A stretch of 43,123 bases of DNA from JAYRWN01 sp041917975 (GCA_041917975.1 JAYRWN010000215.1:1-43123); one strand, 5' to 3'; positions 23,996-33,280 are shown, counted from the first letter of the stretch. The notes: a model not told the origin generated them from the sequence alone. Translations and numbers: made by a program.

Positions 23996-24670
23996 GTGGG
24001 CATTAATCGAGTTGTTCTAGCCACATTTATCTGTTTATCAGCACTTCATCTGATTTTTATTATAGCTGATTGGCCCAATGCGGTACGCGTGTCCAAAGTT
24101 TTTCTGGTCCCAATGATTATAACTTGGGTTGGGTTATCTGTTTCGGCTAAAAGTAGGGGAGGAGGATTTACTTTTCTTGCTACTGCCCTGGTGTTTAGTT
24201 GGTTTGGTGACGTGTTACTACTTTTCAATGGGTTCAACTTTTTTATTAGTGGGTTAATTGCTTTCTTGCTTGCACATGTTTGTTACCTGCGGGTCATATT
24301 TTGGCCAAAACCAACTATTAAATTTAACCAACTTAATGCATTATTTGCCGGACTGATTATTTTCGTTATCGGCTTTCCACTTACAGAAATCATTTACAGC
24401 TTACCTGGAGCATTGATAACACCGGTGGCGATATACGCAGCAGTACTAATAGGTTTGTTTATAATGACCAATTTTCGTCCTAAAGCCAAATCATTTTATA
24501 AGGATCCTGTGATTTTAGGTGCATTTTTTTTCGCAGTGTCCGACACGGTCTTGGCATTTAATAAGTTTGTTGCACCAGTGGCATATGCTTCGTTCATCAT
24601 CATGTTGAACTATTTGATCGCTCAGTATTTATTGGCATCAGGTTTAATTAAAGACCTTGAAAGACATTGA
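23996..24670 (+). CDS. YhhN/TMEM86 family membrane protein (lysoplasmalogenase-like)
   Basis: 224 residues starting at GTG 23996, with about eight hydrophobic helices filling nearly the whole length. The conserved polar positions of the YhhN family are present within helices: VFSWFGDVLLLF near 66-77 and FFAVSDTVLAFNKF near 178-191. Mammalian TMEM86B hydrolyses lysoplasmalogens; bacterial activity is less certain. Inner membrane. The next gene begins 14 bp before this stop, so translation is probably coupled. Confidence 0.85.
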   Translation: MGINRVVLATFICLSALHLIFIIADWPNAVRVSKVFLVPMIITWVGLSVSAKSRGGGFTFLATALVFSWFGDVLLLFNGFNFFISGLIAFLLAHVCYLRVIFWPKPTIKFNQLNALFAGLIIFVIGFPLTEIIYSLPGALITPVAIYAAVLIGLFIMTNFRPKAKSFYKDPVILGAFFFAVSDTVLAFNKFVAPVAYASFIIMLNYLIAQYLLASGLIKDLERH

Positions 24671-25382
24671 AAAAAAAATAAGAACATTGTTCGACTACCG
24701 GCAATTACCGTGGCTGATCAAACAATGCCAGTTACCAGCCACCTTTATTGACTCCCTAATACAGTTGCAGACAAAAATATATGTTCTGGATAAGTATATT
24801 GAAAAAAACTGGGTCATTGATGAGCCGCACTTGGCCGATTTAGCTCAAGCCATTAAAGAAGAACTACATAAATTAGGATATAACGAATTGGATATCAACA
24901 AATTATTAGGCTCATTTGCCATTTACTTAAAACGTGAATTGGCCATTCGCGAGGGTGGATATCCTTCAGAAGTGCCTATTGAAGATTTTTATCTGCACAA
25001 ATCTTGTGATGTAAAATTACACCGGAAGGTCATTGCGGATCGATCTGCTACTTATATATTTAATGATGAGGATTGGACAACTTTTGATCTGATCACTGAG
25101 GTAAATGATGACATAGAAGATCTTGTGGAAGACACTTTATCTATAAATGGTAATCGTTTGCTTTTTAGTTTAAACCTTAAACCCAAAAATGAGCTTTTCA
25201 ATGAATATCAAAGATTTATTGAACATTTAAAACACCTGTGCGCAAAAATAGAAAATCCCCATATTGGCTCACTGGCCAGACAAGAACTACGTCAAGCTGA
25301 ACTTAAACTTTCGAATTTGTTTAATGAATTCGAAAATCTGAAACCCGGTTACCGACTCGCTTTTTTAGAAGCGGGACTCTAA
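24657..25382 (+). CDS. Conserved-looking protein of unknown function
   Basis: 241 residues from TTG 24657, which overlaps the YhhN gene by 14 bp; no ATG lies near, so the start is uncertain by a few codons. I do not recognise a family. It is soluble, mixed alpha/beta, with no signal peptide, and has an acidic centre (TEVNDDIEDLVEDTL) and a helical C-terminal third (RQELRQAELKLSNLFNEFEN). A His/Asp cluster (EDFYLHKSCDVKLHRKV, 117-133) is the only stretch that could suggest metal binding. Last gene of the operon; its end overlaps the opposite-strand esterase by 18 bp. Confidence 0.65.
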   Translation: MKDIEKKIRTLFDYRQLPWLIKQCQLPATFIDSLIQLQTKIYVLDKYIEKNWVIDEPHLADLAQAIKEELHKLGYNELDINKLLGSFAIYLKRELAIREGGYPSEVPIEDFYLHKSCDVKLHRKVIADRSATYIFNDEDWTTFDLITEVNDDIEDLVEDTLSINGNRLLFSLNLKPKNELFNEYQRFIEHLKHLCAKIENPHIGSLARQELRQAELKLSNLFNEFENLKPGYRLAFLEAGL

Positions 25383-26096
25383 ATAATAAGGCAACATTGC
25401 CCTCCAAGTTGGCCAATCGTGAGGCATATCCGGTCCCCAAATATCCAACTCATGAGGAATGCCCTTGCGCGAAAGTGTTCCAGCCAGACGCTTGGATGCT
25501 TCAGGACTTTCATAGGAGCCAGATCCTGTTACGATGTGGATGTGGTTGGCTCGCTGCAAATAAGGCAAATAATAACCATCCGACATATTTTCCAGGTAAT
25601 GTGTGGGCGAATTAAAATAGACATCATCATCCCAATACCCTGATGTATAAGTACTTAAATCATAAACACCGCTCATCGCTATAACACCATCTAATAAATC
25701 AGGACGTTTAAAATATAGATTGGCGGAATGTAAAGCACCCAGGGAAGCCCCGGTTAGGTAAATGGGCGTTTCCGGAGAGGATTGAGATTTAATAAAAGGA
25801 ACTACTTCTTCATAGATGTAGTGATTAAACTGTTGATGGCGGATAGCTTTATGCCTAGGATGCATGTTTCTATTCATCCAACTTTCAGAATTTATGGAGT
25901 TAACACTGAACACTCTAACTTTACCAGACTCAATCAGATTGGCTAACATGTCAATCATTAAAAAGCGTTCATATTCTAAAAAATCAGCGGCCGCAGTGGG
26001 TAATAATAACAAAGAGAACCCGTAATGACCATACATGACTATCGGCATTTCTTTATTCAAACTTGGGCTATACCACTGATGGATTTCTCTGCGCAT
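25365..26096 (-). CDS. Alpha/beta hydrolase, esterase-like
   Basis: 243 residues with the esterase D-like arrangement: an N-terminal PIVMYGHYGFSLLLLPT strand-loop, nucleophile Ser118 in TGASLGALHSAN, and a late histidine in DMPHDWPTWR. The early NSINSESWMNRNMHPRHK segment matches the putative esterase group that acts on small acyl esters. No signal peptide. It is divergent from nothing and convergent with the unknown gene, overlapping it by 18 bp. Substrate unknown. Confidence 0.83.
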   Translation of the reverse strand: MRREIHQWYSPSLNKEMPIVMYGHYGFSLLLLPTAAADFLEYERFLMIDMLANLIESGKVRVFSVNSINSESWMNRNMHPRHKAIRHQQFNHYIYEEVVPFIKSQSSPETPIYLTGASLGALHSANLYFKRPDLLDGVIAMSGVYDLSTYTSGYWDDDVYFNSPTHYLENMSDGYYLPYLQRANHIHIVTGSGSYESPEASKRLAGTLSRKGIPHELDIWGPDMPHDWPTWRAMLPYYLESRF

Positions 26097-26120
26097 AAAC
26101 TCTGAAATTTAATATGAGAG

Positions 26121-26152
26121 TAAAGATACTGTACCATGCTTTAGATGGTATA
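26121..26152 (-). promoter_or_regulatory. Putative esterase promoter with adjoining inverted repeat
   Basis: Leftward TATCTTTA (26128-26121) is a near match to TAnnTTTG, 25 bp before the esterase ATG. Directly upstream lies TACCAT-GCTTTAG-ATGGTA (26132-26150), a perfect 6-bp dyad in the -33 region, positioned as an operator would be. The rest of the gap (to 26267) is AT-rich, with a second dyad ACATAAT-TAAT-ATTATGT at 26223-26240. Confidence 0.35.
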
Positions 26153-26267
26153 CGCCTTTAATTATTTTTATTTATTGTTCCTATACCGCTTCGGCAAAGG
26201 CAGATTTAGCCGGGCAAAAGTTACATAATTAATATTATGTTAAATAGAATTATATCTAAAATAGATA

Positions 26268-26948
26268 TTAAAACCGGAACCCCTGCTTAGAAAATTCATC
26301 CCAATTTATGCTCTCATATCCCCCCGGTTGTAAAAAATCATCTTTTGACGTATTATTAGTTAGGCCCACAGCCCTGATAATCATGGACATCCCTGATATA
26401 TTTATACTGTATTCCAAAGGAAATCCACCTAAACCATATAAACCAAAACGTTCCAATCCATAACCGATTACCGGTATATGTAAATCCGGGCTTATCCATA
26501 ACTCTCCGTCGTGTTGTTTAAACTTAACCAATTGACATTTTAGCCCCATTATTGATTTGTATTGGCTTGTTCGTATTATTTCATTACCTAGTAAAGAATC
26601 CTGGCTCACTTCCATAAGTTTATCAATTTCATTCTTTTGCAACCTGGTCTTTGTCCTTCGCCCAAACACATCGCTATAAATAGTCAACTCTCCCTTGTTC
26701 GTTGACCAAAAATTTTGCAGGTATAAAACTCCATTTAACGCTTCTACTTCCATTCTTGACATTCCTGGCCGGAAATAAATGCGCATAGTGAACATCGAAC
26801 TCAAGTTTTTCTGCATAGAGTTTATTTGTGGAGAAACCACACTATCGGGTATTTGCAGATGAACCACTTTAAAAGTCATAATGCCTTGTTGCCCGTTTAG
26901 AATAAACCAAGGAAGTATAAATAAAGTCAGAGAAAGTAATTTTTTCAT
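26268..26948 (-). CDS. Secreted DUF4412/GLPGLI-like protein
   Basis: 226 residues from ATG 26948 (MKKLLSLTLF); a frame extending to 26966 adds six unlikely residues. The signal peptide ends near GQQG. The body is beta-rich with the pattern of GLPGLI/DUF4412 proteins: SIMGLKCQLVKF, then DGELWISPDLHIPVIGYG, then GLYGLGGFPLEYSI, the last in place of the GLPGLI motif. These Bacteroidota exported proteins have no known function. It lies 87 bp after the exonuclease stop and may have its own promoter (a TATCTTTA-like box). AT-rich dyads follow its stop. Confidence 0.7.
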   Translation of the reverse strand: MKKLLSLTLFILPWFILNGQQGIMTFKVVHLQIPDSVVSPQINSMQKNLSSMFTMRIYFRPGMSRMEVEALNGVLYLQNFWSTNKGELTIYSDVFGRRTKTRLQKNEIDKLMEVSQDSLLGNEIIRTSQYKSIMGLKCQLVKFKQHDGELWISPDLHIPVIGYGLERFGLYGLGGFPLEYSINISGMSMIIRAVGLTNNTSKDDFLQPGGYESINWDEFSKQGFRF

Positions 26949-27035
26949 TTTAACGACGCAATGCAAAGTTTAAAGATATACTTTACTGGATTTGGTCAAA
27001 AAATATAATCGATAGGCTTGCCGATTTACTCCTAC

Positions 27036-27572
27036 CTAAAGGCTCCACAAATCGATGTACTTAACAAATATCTTCATCATATTAAGGGTATCATCCAGAG
27101 CTCGATGGTGCGTTCCTTCAAATTCAAAACCTTCCTTTACCAAACTGGATTTAAGGCCAAAGTACCTTGGATGTTTTCTAATGAGGTGGTATTGTTTTTT
27201 TATGTCCAGGTAGGGTTCTACCCAATCATACTCTAGTTGATGCAATAAACACTCTCTTACTAATTGTCGCCGGTCTTGAGCCCCCCATGCGCACAACCAG
27301 TATTCTTCATCCCCTATCCATCTCTTAAATTCACGAGCAACTAAACTAAATTCCTGAGCTTTATTTATTTCAACCTGACTAATTTGCGTCAATTGTAAAC
27401 AAAATGGAGACAAAAAAGGAAAATGTAACGGCTTAACAAAACTTTCAAACTTGGAAATATAAGTCCCAAATTCATTTAATTTGATCGCCCCGATCTCTAT
27501 AATTTCCCTGATTTCAGTGGGCGGAGAATCATCCCAGCATGTGGTTTCAAGATCAAAAAGAATGTATTCCAT
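27036..27572 (-). CDS. DEDDh 3'-5' exonuclease (ERI-1/KapD-like)
   Basis: 178 residues. All DEDDh residues are visible: Asp7 and Glu9 (FDLETTCW), Asp100 (AWGAQDRRQL), His156 and Asp161 (HHRALDD). The DLETTCWDD opening is typical of the ERI-1/3'hExo-like branch rather than DnaQ epsilon. Likely trims structured RNA or DNA 3' ends in the cytoplasm; the substrate is inferred from homology only. It starts 15 bp after the acyltransferase stop, within the engB operon. Confidence 0.87.
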   Translation of the reverse strand: MEYILFDLETTCWDDSPPTEIREIIEIGAIKLNEFGTYISKFESFVKPLHFPFLSPFCLQLTQISQVEINKAQEFSLVAREFKRWIGDEEYWLCAWGAQDRRQLVRECLLHQLEYDWVEPYLDIKKQYHLIRKHPRYFGLKSSLVKEGFEFEGTHHRALDDTLNMMKIFVKYIDLWSL

Positions 27573-27587
27573 TCAATACCTGAGCTT

Positions 27588-29294
27588 TCAAATGGTAGTT
27601 TTGGTTTTCGCGAAAGCATTGACTTGATTGACCAAATCTTTCTCTAAATTGTAATGCGCCAAACGATTATGATAAAAAAAGAGTAACTTAAAGTCCTCGC
27701 TGACTAATTTTCCCTGGCTGGTATATTTAAGCGGTCGTTTAACATGGAAAGCACCTAAGCGTTTTATTCCATCATCCATCAAAGCCTCTATTCCATTCTT
27801 AGCATGATTTGACACTTTGAGCTGACCTTCCTGTTCTTTTTTCAACAACACGTTCATTAACTCATAGATAAATGATTTCAACTCCGTAAGTCCAAAATCG
27901 AAATCTTCCTCTTCCAGCCTGAGCAGGCCAAACAATTCTAATTCCTTGTAGTGATTTTTTAATTGAATAAAAGCAGCAAAGGCTACGATATGACTCGTTA
28001 ATACCACATTGATTTCTTTAAATCGCTTTACCAGTTTATCGGATAAGTGTTTGGTATAGACCTGCTCTCTCTGTGAGTTCTCTTCCAGTCGCTCATTAAA
28101 CATAAAATAGTCTTCCATTTTCACCGGAAGTCCATTTTCATTTATGCTTTGGCCCTTTTCATCAACTTCATTTCCTGCAAAATCCATCGGCTCACCAAAA
28201 GAAAGTGTGATATCAGAACTCGTTGAAAAAAACTGCCAAATAAACCTTAATACATTGCGAATACTTTTAAAATCATCTTTTATCGTCAGAAATTTTTCTT
28301 TCCCGACTTGAGCCAAATGCTGATTAATAAGATAGGGAGCTTCCAGCACACAATGATAACTTAATACCAGGGGTACTATAATAATTTTATTTGACTGCCC
28401 CTTAAATGTTATACTGCGTTGAGCCTCTACTAATGTCCCTAATAACCCTAACTTTAACCTTTCTTCAAGTGCACCGCTGCGTGAACGTGTTCCACCAGGG
28501 AAAAACAAGGTATGTGTTCTCCGTTCAAGTGATAAAGTTGACATGGTCTTAAGAACTTCCAAATAGACCGGATTTTTTTTTCGTCGGTCTACCCGATATG
28601 CACCTAGGCGATTCATGAAGTACCCAAAAAACTCACTATTATATAGGTTTAGTCCTGCCCCATATGAAAAAGCCGGGAGTCCCATCACATAATCTAGCGC
28701 ATAGCCAATAAGAATGGAATCAAGATTGCTAAAATGGGTAGGTACTACCACCACGGTACCTTTCTGTATTAGTGTTCTTATTTTCTCAATGGGTCCCTTT
28801 ACTTTTATGCGCTCATAGAGTTCAACGCGGGTAGTCCAGTATCTACTGGCTTCTTTTCCGGTTGCTGCATTTAAAAGTCTACGAAAAAAAGCTGTCAAAA
28901 ATTTTCTGGCAAACTTAAATGTAGGTATTTTGAAGTTGCCCACGACTTCTTCCGCATACCTGTGAATGATGATTTTTAATAGTTCTGTTTCAAGATGGGT
29001 TTTGTCAGGGGTATGATATGCATCCGCAAGTCGCGATTGAATTTTTTTCCAAAATGCCATCTCATTAGGTGGATCAGCAGCCCAGGGTTCTTCACTCAGG
29101 CGGATTTTCTCCATGTATACAGTTTTGGAAATTAGCCCGTCTAATTCATTTCCATACTTTTCCTTCAGGTTTTCGAAGGTCGCCAGTTCGATATCGCGCA
29201 GAAAATTTGGTCTATCCTCGCTAAGTTTATATATGGGCCAATCTTTTAAGTCTGGCCAGATTTGAGGATAAATTTTGTATCCGTTCGTTTGCAT
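27588..29294 (-). CDS. PlsB-like 1-acyl/glycerol-3-phosphate acyltransferase
   Basis: 568 residues. The acyltransferase HxxxxD motif is His187-Asp192 (THFSNLDS), and the substrate-binding block is FFPGGTRSRSG at 264-274, the counterpart of EGTRSRTG. Long helical flanks on both sides of the catalytic domain match the PlsB/DHAPAT-like type of glycerol-phosphate acyltransferase rather than the short PlsC type. Membrane-associated, first steps of phospholipid synthesis. It follows engB by 15 bp. Confidence 0.85.
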   Translation of the reverse strand: MQTNGYKIYPQIWPDLKDWPIYKLSEDRPNFLRDIELATFENLKEKYGNELDGLISKTVYMEKIRLSEEPWAADPPNEMAFWKKIQSRLADAYHTPDKTHLETELLKIIIHRYAEEVVGNFKIPTFKFARKFLTAFFRRLLNAATGKEASRYWTTRVELYERIKVKGPIEKIRTLIQKGTVVVVPTHFSNLDSILIGYALDYVMGLPAFSYGAGLNLYNSEFFGYFMNRLGAYRVDRRKKNPVYLEVLKTMSTLSLERRTHTLFFPGGTRSRSGALEERLKLGLLGTLVEAQRSITFKGQSNKIIIVPLVLSYHCVLEAPYLINQHLAQVGKEKFLTIKDDFKSIRNVLRFIWQFFSTSSDITLSFGEPMDFAGNEVDEKGQSINENGLPVKMEDYFMFNERLEENSQREQVYTKHLSDKLVKRFKEINVVLTSHIVAFAAFIQLKNHYKELELFGLLRLEEEDFDFGLTELKSFIYELMNVLLKKEQEGQLKVSNHAKNGIEALMDDGIKRLGAFHVKRPLKYTSQGKLVSEDFKLLFFYHNRLAHYNLEKDLVNQVNAFAKTKTTI

Positions 29295-29309
29295 ATTTTT
29301 TTACAATGA

Positions 29310-29906
29310 TCAGAGCGAGCTATTCAACTGTGCAATATAATCCAAAATAGCATTTCCCCCTACCCTTTTTAGACTGGAAACTTGAAAAACAGGTGGTAGC
29401 GAAGCCCAAGTCTCCAGCATTTTTTGTTGGAAGTTTAAGACATTATGTTTTATTTGTATAGGCTTCGACTTATCTATCTTACAAAACGCCAGCGTTAATG
29501 GTACTTTTTCGGATCCCAACCAATTCAAAAACTCTATATCTGCTGATTGCGGTACAATATTGCTATCAACCAGGACAAAAGTCGTTACCAAATTATGTCT
29601 TTGTACCAAAAATTTCCTCGTCATGACCTCCCATTGGGTACGATTTTTTTGAGATACTTTGGCATACCCGTAACCGGGTAAATCTACCAGACACCAAGCG
29701 TCATTGACTTTGTAGAAGTTCATTGTGGAGGTCTTACCTGGTCGTTTGGAAACTCTGGCCACCTCTTTGCGATCAAGTAGGTAGTTTATCAATGAAGATT
29801 TACCCACATTAGAACGACCTACAAATGCATATTCCGGCAATTTGTGGTCAGGACATTTGTCCATCCGCACAAAGCTACCTAGAAACTCTACCTCATTAAT
29901 AACCAT
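29310..29906 (-). CDS. engB: Ribosome biogenesis GTPase EngB (YihA/YsxC)
   Basis: 198 residues. G1 is GRSNVGKS (30-37), G2 lies in KRPGKTSTMNF, G3 is DLPGYGYAKV, G4 is KIDKSKP (KxD type) and G5 is SSLKRVGG. This is an essential-type GTPase in 50S subunit maturation. It is the first gene of a leftward set with the acyltransferase and exonuclease. The region before it (29907-30041) carries the promoter box of the opposite-strand barrel gene but no clear one for engB. Confidence 0.96.
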   Translation of the reverse strand: MVINEVEFLGSFVRMDKCPDHKLPEYAFVGRSNVGKSSLINYLLDRKEVARVSKRPGKTSTMNFYKVNDAWCLVDLPGYGYAKVSQKNRTQWEVMTRKFLVQRHNLVTTFVLVDSNIVPQSADIEFLNWLGSEKVPLTLAFCKIDKSKPIQIKHNVLNFQQKMLETWASLPPVFQVSSLKRVGGNAILDYIAQLNSSL

Positions 29907-29937
29907 ATTTCTTTTTATATTAAATAAAAATGTAATG

Positions 29938-29945
29938 TATATTTG
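29938..29945 (+). promoter_or_regulatory. Putative -7 element for the outer-membrane barrel gene
   Basis: TATATTTG, exact TAnnTTTG, about 97 bp before ATG 30042, which would leave a leader of roughly 90 nt. No -33 TTG at the expected place, so support is moderate. Confidence 0.35.
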
Positions 29946-30041
29946 TTAAATTAACCGGCGTAACCGTTAATATATTGATAAAAAAAGCTTTGCATGTATC
30001 TTTTGATTTTTAACTCCGTTTTTCAGGAAAATAGATAGGTT

Positions 30042-30686
30042 ATGAAAAGTTTAATGCAAATATTGTCAATTGTGGCTGTACTTAGTTTTACCTTTTCACT
30101 TAACGGCCAGATAAAGTTTGGTTTTAAAGGCGGTGTAAGTTCTTTTGATTTAAAGCCTGGAGACCTGATAATTTCTTCGAATGAGGACTTAAAACAATTT
30201 GGTCTGAAAGTCGATCAAGCTGATCTAGGTATTCACTTTGGTATTATGACGCAGTTCAACTTCGCTAATCTATTTATCCAACCAGAGGTTTTACTGAATT
30301 CTAATTCAGTTAATTACCGCGTGACTGATTTCAGTTCGCCACAGGTGGGCGAAGAGTTGCTTAAAGAGAAATATCAACATGTAGATATCCCAATAATTAT
30401 TGGAGCGCGGCTTGGTCCATTGCGCATCGGTGGCGGACCTACCGGGCACGTATTTATCAATAGCACTTCTGAATTGTTTAAATTTTCAGAATATAGCCAG
30501 GTTTTCAAAAACATAACATATGGCTGGCAAGCCGGACTTGGATTAGATCTATGGAGTGTTCATCTGGATATTCGATACGAAGGGAATTTCGCCAAGTTTG
30601 GTGAACATATCGTCTGGAACGGCCAATCTTACAATTTTGACAAATCACCGGCTAGAATTTTAGCCTCAGTAGGCATAACGTTGTAA
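30042..30686 (+). CDS. Outer-membrane beta-barrel protein (PorT/OMP_b-brl-like)
   Basis: 214 residues with a signal peptide (to about Gly22). The mature part starts QIKFGFKGGVSSFDL, a common opening of small Bacteroidota barrels, and alternates short amphipathic strands with polar turns to a C-terminal strand ILASVGITL. Length and pattern suggest an eight-stranded barrel of the PorT/outer membrane protein beta-barrel family. No function can be inferred. It ends 22 bp before a terminator, so it is probably transcribed alone. Confidence 0.78.
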   Translation: MKSLMQILSIVAVLSFTFSLNGQIKFGFKGGVSSFDLKPGDLIISSNEDLKQFGLKVDQADLGIHFGIMTQFNFANLFIQPEVLLNSNSVNYRVTDFSSPQVGEELLKEKYQHVDIPIIIGARLGPLRIGGGPTGHVFINSTSELFKFSEYSQVFKNITYGWQAGLGLDLWSVHLDIRYEGNFAKFGEHIVWNGQSYNFDKSPARILASVGITL

Positions 30687-30707
30687 AATTATTAAAGCAT
30701 AAATTTT

Positions 30708-30743
30708 ATGGTTGCTTGTTTTTCCAGGCAACCATTTTTTTTT
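30708..30743 (+). terminator. Rho-independent terminator after the barrel gene
   Basis: Stem ATGGTTGC (30708-30715) pairs with GCAACCAT (30728-30735), loop 12 nt, followed by nine T. It separates the barrel gene from bshC. Confidence 0.85.
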
Positions 30744-30799
30744 ACCTCTATGCAAACGGTTTATTCTTTTCTTTGTTTTCACTTACTTAATCCATTGGA

Positions 30800-32392
30800 A
30801 TGGACGTTTTTACTTTGCCGTATCACCAGATACCTTTCTTATCACGAACAGATCTTGATTACCTGGAGTCTAAACCGGAACTCCTTAAATTTGGCGCTTG
30901 GACGCCAGAGTTATCTGCATTTGAGCAGATAATTACCGCACGGCAGAATGCCAGTTTTTTGGATAGGAATATTTTAGTACAAGTCCTTCTGGACCAATAC
31001 TTATCTTTTCATACCTCTTCAAAAGTTACTGAAAACATTTTAAAACTAGCTGACCAGCGCACTTTTACAGTATGCACAGCTCATCAGCCAACATTATTTA
31101 CAGGGCCCCTTTATGTCATTTATAAGATCGCCAGTTGTATTAATCTGGCCAACCAATTAAATAGGGTTTATCCTGCCTATCAGTTTGTGCCGGTTTACGT
31201 TATGGGTGGAGAGGATCATGATTTTGAAGAAATAAATCATGTTAATATTTGGGGTCAAAAAATAACCTGGGACCACCAAGGTAAAGGGAATGCTACAGCC
31301 AGACTTAGCACGGAGGGTATAAAAGATGTCTGGGACCGCATAATGAGTCTATTGGACCATAAACTCCCTACCTATAAAGCTGGTCCATTATTTACAGCTA
31401 GCTATGGAATCTCAAAAACCCATGGTGAAGGAAATTTACGATTCATCGATAACCTTTTCCAGAATTATGGTTTAGTTACGATTTCTATGGATCACCCCCG
31501 TTTAAAATCTGAGTTTCAGCACATTATAGCCGATGACTTAATAAATCAAACCTCAGCCGGTTTAGTGCGTCAAACACAGGAACAACTTGTCGCACAAGGC
31601 TATTCTCCCCAGGCTCACGTCAGAGATATTAATTTATTTCTCTTTTTGAATGGTAAAAGACAACGAATAGAAAAAACCAACACTGGTTTTGAGGTCGGCG
31701 GAGTGAGTTTTACAACAGAAGAAATGCTTCGTCAACTTAGTCTGAATCCTGAGGATTTTAGTCCTAATGTTGTCCTTCGGCCTTTATTGCAAGAGTATAT
31801 ACTGCCTAATCTGGCTTACATCGGTGGAGGTGGAGAAATTGCCTATTGGTTAGAACGGCTTAATCAGTTTCAGCATTATCAAATACCCTACCCTGCCTTG
31901 ATACGCCGGAATTCTGTCGGGATACTTGATCGGGCTCATCATCAACCTTTACTTAAATCGGGGCTAACATATTCGGAAATTTGTACGCCTGATATCGAGA
32001 CATTTATAACTCAACGAGTAGCGGCTGAAATGGATTTTGACCTTGTCAGGAAAATCGACGAAATCAACAAAATTTTTGAATCACTCGCTGATCAAGTTGT
32101 GCGAATTGATCCTACTTTATCTCCATTGGTTCAAGCAGAAAAAATCAAGACTATCAGCGGTTTACAACAAATAGAGAAAAAAGCAATTAAAGCTGAGAAA
32201 AGTAAGCAAGATGTACAAAACAACCGCATCCGCAAGGTCTATGCTAAGTTATTCCCTAACCATAATTTACAAGAACGTGTTGAAAACTTTCTGCCTTATT
32301 ACCTAGAATTTGGTCAGGATCTTATTGATCAACTGATCAATACCTTAGACCCTTTTAGGCGTGAATTCCTTTTTTTTGTTGATAAAGATTAG
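30800..32392 (+). CDS. bshC: Bacillithiol biosynthesis cysteine-adding enzyme BshC
   Basis: 530 residues, normal BshC length. It ligates cysteine to glucosaminyl-malate, the last step of bacillithiol synthesis. Family blocks: TAHQPTLFTGPLYVIYK near 97-113, the GGEDHDFEEINH motif near 139-150, and a C-terminal coiled coil (AIKAEKSKQDVQNNRIRKVY). bshA and bshB are not in the window, as is usual in Bacteroidota where the genes are scattered. The last 38 bp overlap accD on the other strand, the longest such overlap here. Confidence 0.93.
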   Translation: MDVFTLPYHQIPFLSRTDLDYLESKPELLKFGAWTPELSAFEQIITARQNASFLDRNILVQVLLDQYLSFHTSSKVTENILKLADQRTFTVCTAHQPTLFTGPLYVIYKIASCINLANQLNRVYPAYQFVPVYVMGGEDHDFEEINHVNIWGQKITWDHQGKGNATARLSTEGIKDVWDRIMSLLDHKLPTYKAGPLFTASYGISKTHGEGNLRFIDNLFQNYGLVTISMDHPRLKSEFQHIIADDLINQTSAGLVRQTQEQLVAQGYSPQAHVRDINLFLFLNGKRQRIEKTNTGFEVGGVSFTTEEMLRQLSLNPEDFSPNVVLRPLLQEYILPNLAYIGGGGEIAYWLERLNQFQHYQIPYPALIRRNSVGILDRAHHQPLLKSGLTYSEICTPDIETFITQRVAAEMDFDLVRKIDEINKIFESLADQVVRIDPTLSPLVQAEKIKTISGLQQIEKKAIKAEKSKQDVQNNRIRKVYAKLFPNHNLQERVENFLPYYLEFGQDLIDQLINTLDPFRREFLFFVDKD

Positions 32393-33233
32393 CTGCAAAA
32401 AAATCCAATAAATCTTCCAAACGATGGCGTAACTCATTGCGATCCACAATAAAATCTAGAAAACCGTGTTCTAGAAGGAACTCCGCTGACTGGAACCCCT
32501 CTGGTAAATTCTTTTTCATCATTTCCTTGATAACACGGGGTCCGGCAAACCCGATCAAACTATTCGGTTCTGCAAAATTAATATCTCCCAGCATGGCATA
32601 GGAAGCTGTTACTCCTCCTGTGGTAGGGTCAGTCATTAATGAAAAGAAGGGTAATTTTGCCTTTGCCAGCTGGGTCAGTTTAGCGGACGTTTTAGCCATT
32701 TGCATCAATGAAAATGCTGATTCCATCATTCGTGCACCCCCTGACTTGGAAATAACAAGCAATGGATACCTGTGGGCAATACAATAATCTATAGCCAAAG
32801 CAATCTTTTCACCAACCACTGAGCCCATGCTCCCACCTATAAATGCAAAGTCCATCGCCGCTATAACCAAAGGCTTTCTATTGACTTTGCCTTCAGCTAC
32901 ATTGATGGCGTCTTTCATGTTAGTTTGGTCCTTTGCCTTTTCTAGACGATTTTGGTACGATGTCAGGTCAGTGAACGAAAGGAAATCCAAGGATTCATAA
33001 TCTGTAAAAAGTTCATTATAAGCTTCGCCATCGAAGATCAATTCATAATATTCCCTGGAGCCAATACGAGAATGATAGCCACAACGTGGACATTTATAAA
33101 AATTTTCTTTGTATTCCTTATGCGTGCTGGTTTCTTTGCATTTTGTGCAATGATACCACAGACCATCCGGAGTTTCTTTCTTAAACTTCGTGGCCGTTTG
33201 GATACCTTCTTTCAGCCTTTTAAACCATCCCAT
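32355..33233 (-). CDS. accD: Acetyl-CoA carboxylase carboxyltransferase subunit beta AccD
   Basis: 292 residues. An N-terminal four-cysteine zinc ribbon (Cys29, 32, 48, 51) precedes the crotonase-fold carboxyltransferase domain, which shows SKSGGARMMES, TTGGVTASYAMLGD and IGFAGPRVI. It transfers the carboxyl group from carboxybiotin to acetyl-CoA with AccA, the first step of fatty acid synthesis. accA is not in the window. A -7 box lies 40 bp upstream. Convergent with bshC (38-bp overlap), divergent from dapB. Confidence 0.96.
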   Translation of the reverse strand: MGWFKRLKEGIQTATKFKKETPDGLWYHCTKCKETSTHKEYKENFYKCPRCGYHSRIGSREYYELIFDGEAYNELFTDYESLDFLSFTDLTSYQNRLEKAKDQTNMKDAINVAEGKVNRKPLVIAAMDFAFIGGSMGSVVGEKIALAIDYCIAHRYPLLVISKSGGARMMESAFSLMQMAKTSAKLTQLAKAKLPFFSLMTDPTTGGVTASYAMLGDINFAEPNSLIGFAGPRVIKEMMKKNLPEGFQSAEFLLEHGFLDFIVDRNELRHRLEDLLDFFAANLYQQKKGIHA

Positions 33234-33272
33234 AAAAATAATTTGAGCTTAGAAGGTATGTTCATGGTCAAT

Positions 33273-33280
33273 CAAAGATA
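33273..33280 (-). promoter_or_regulatory. Putative -7 element for accD
   Basis: TATCTTTG reading leftward, exact TAnnTTTG, about 40 bp before ATG 33233. The same form precedes pdhA. Confidence 0.5.

Noticed and set aside
30708..30932. 74-codon rightward frame before bshC
   Set aside because: It begins inside a clear terminator hairpin and overlaps bshC in another frame.
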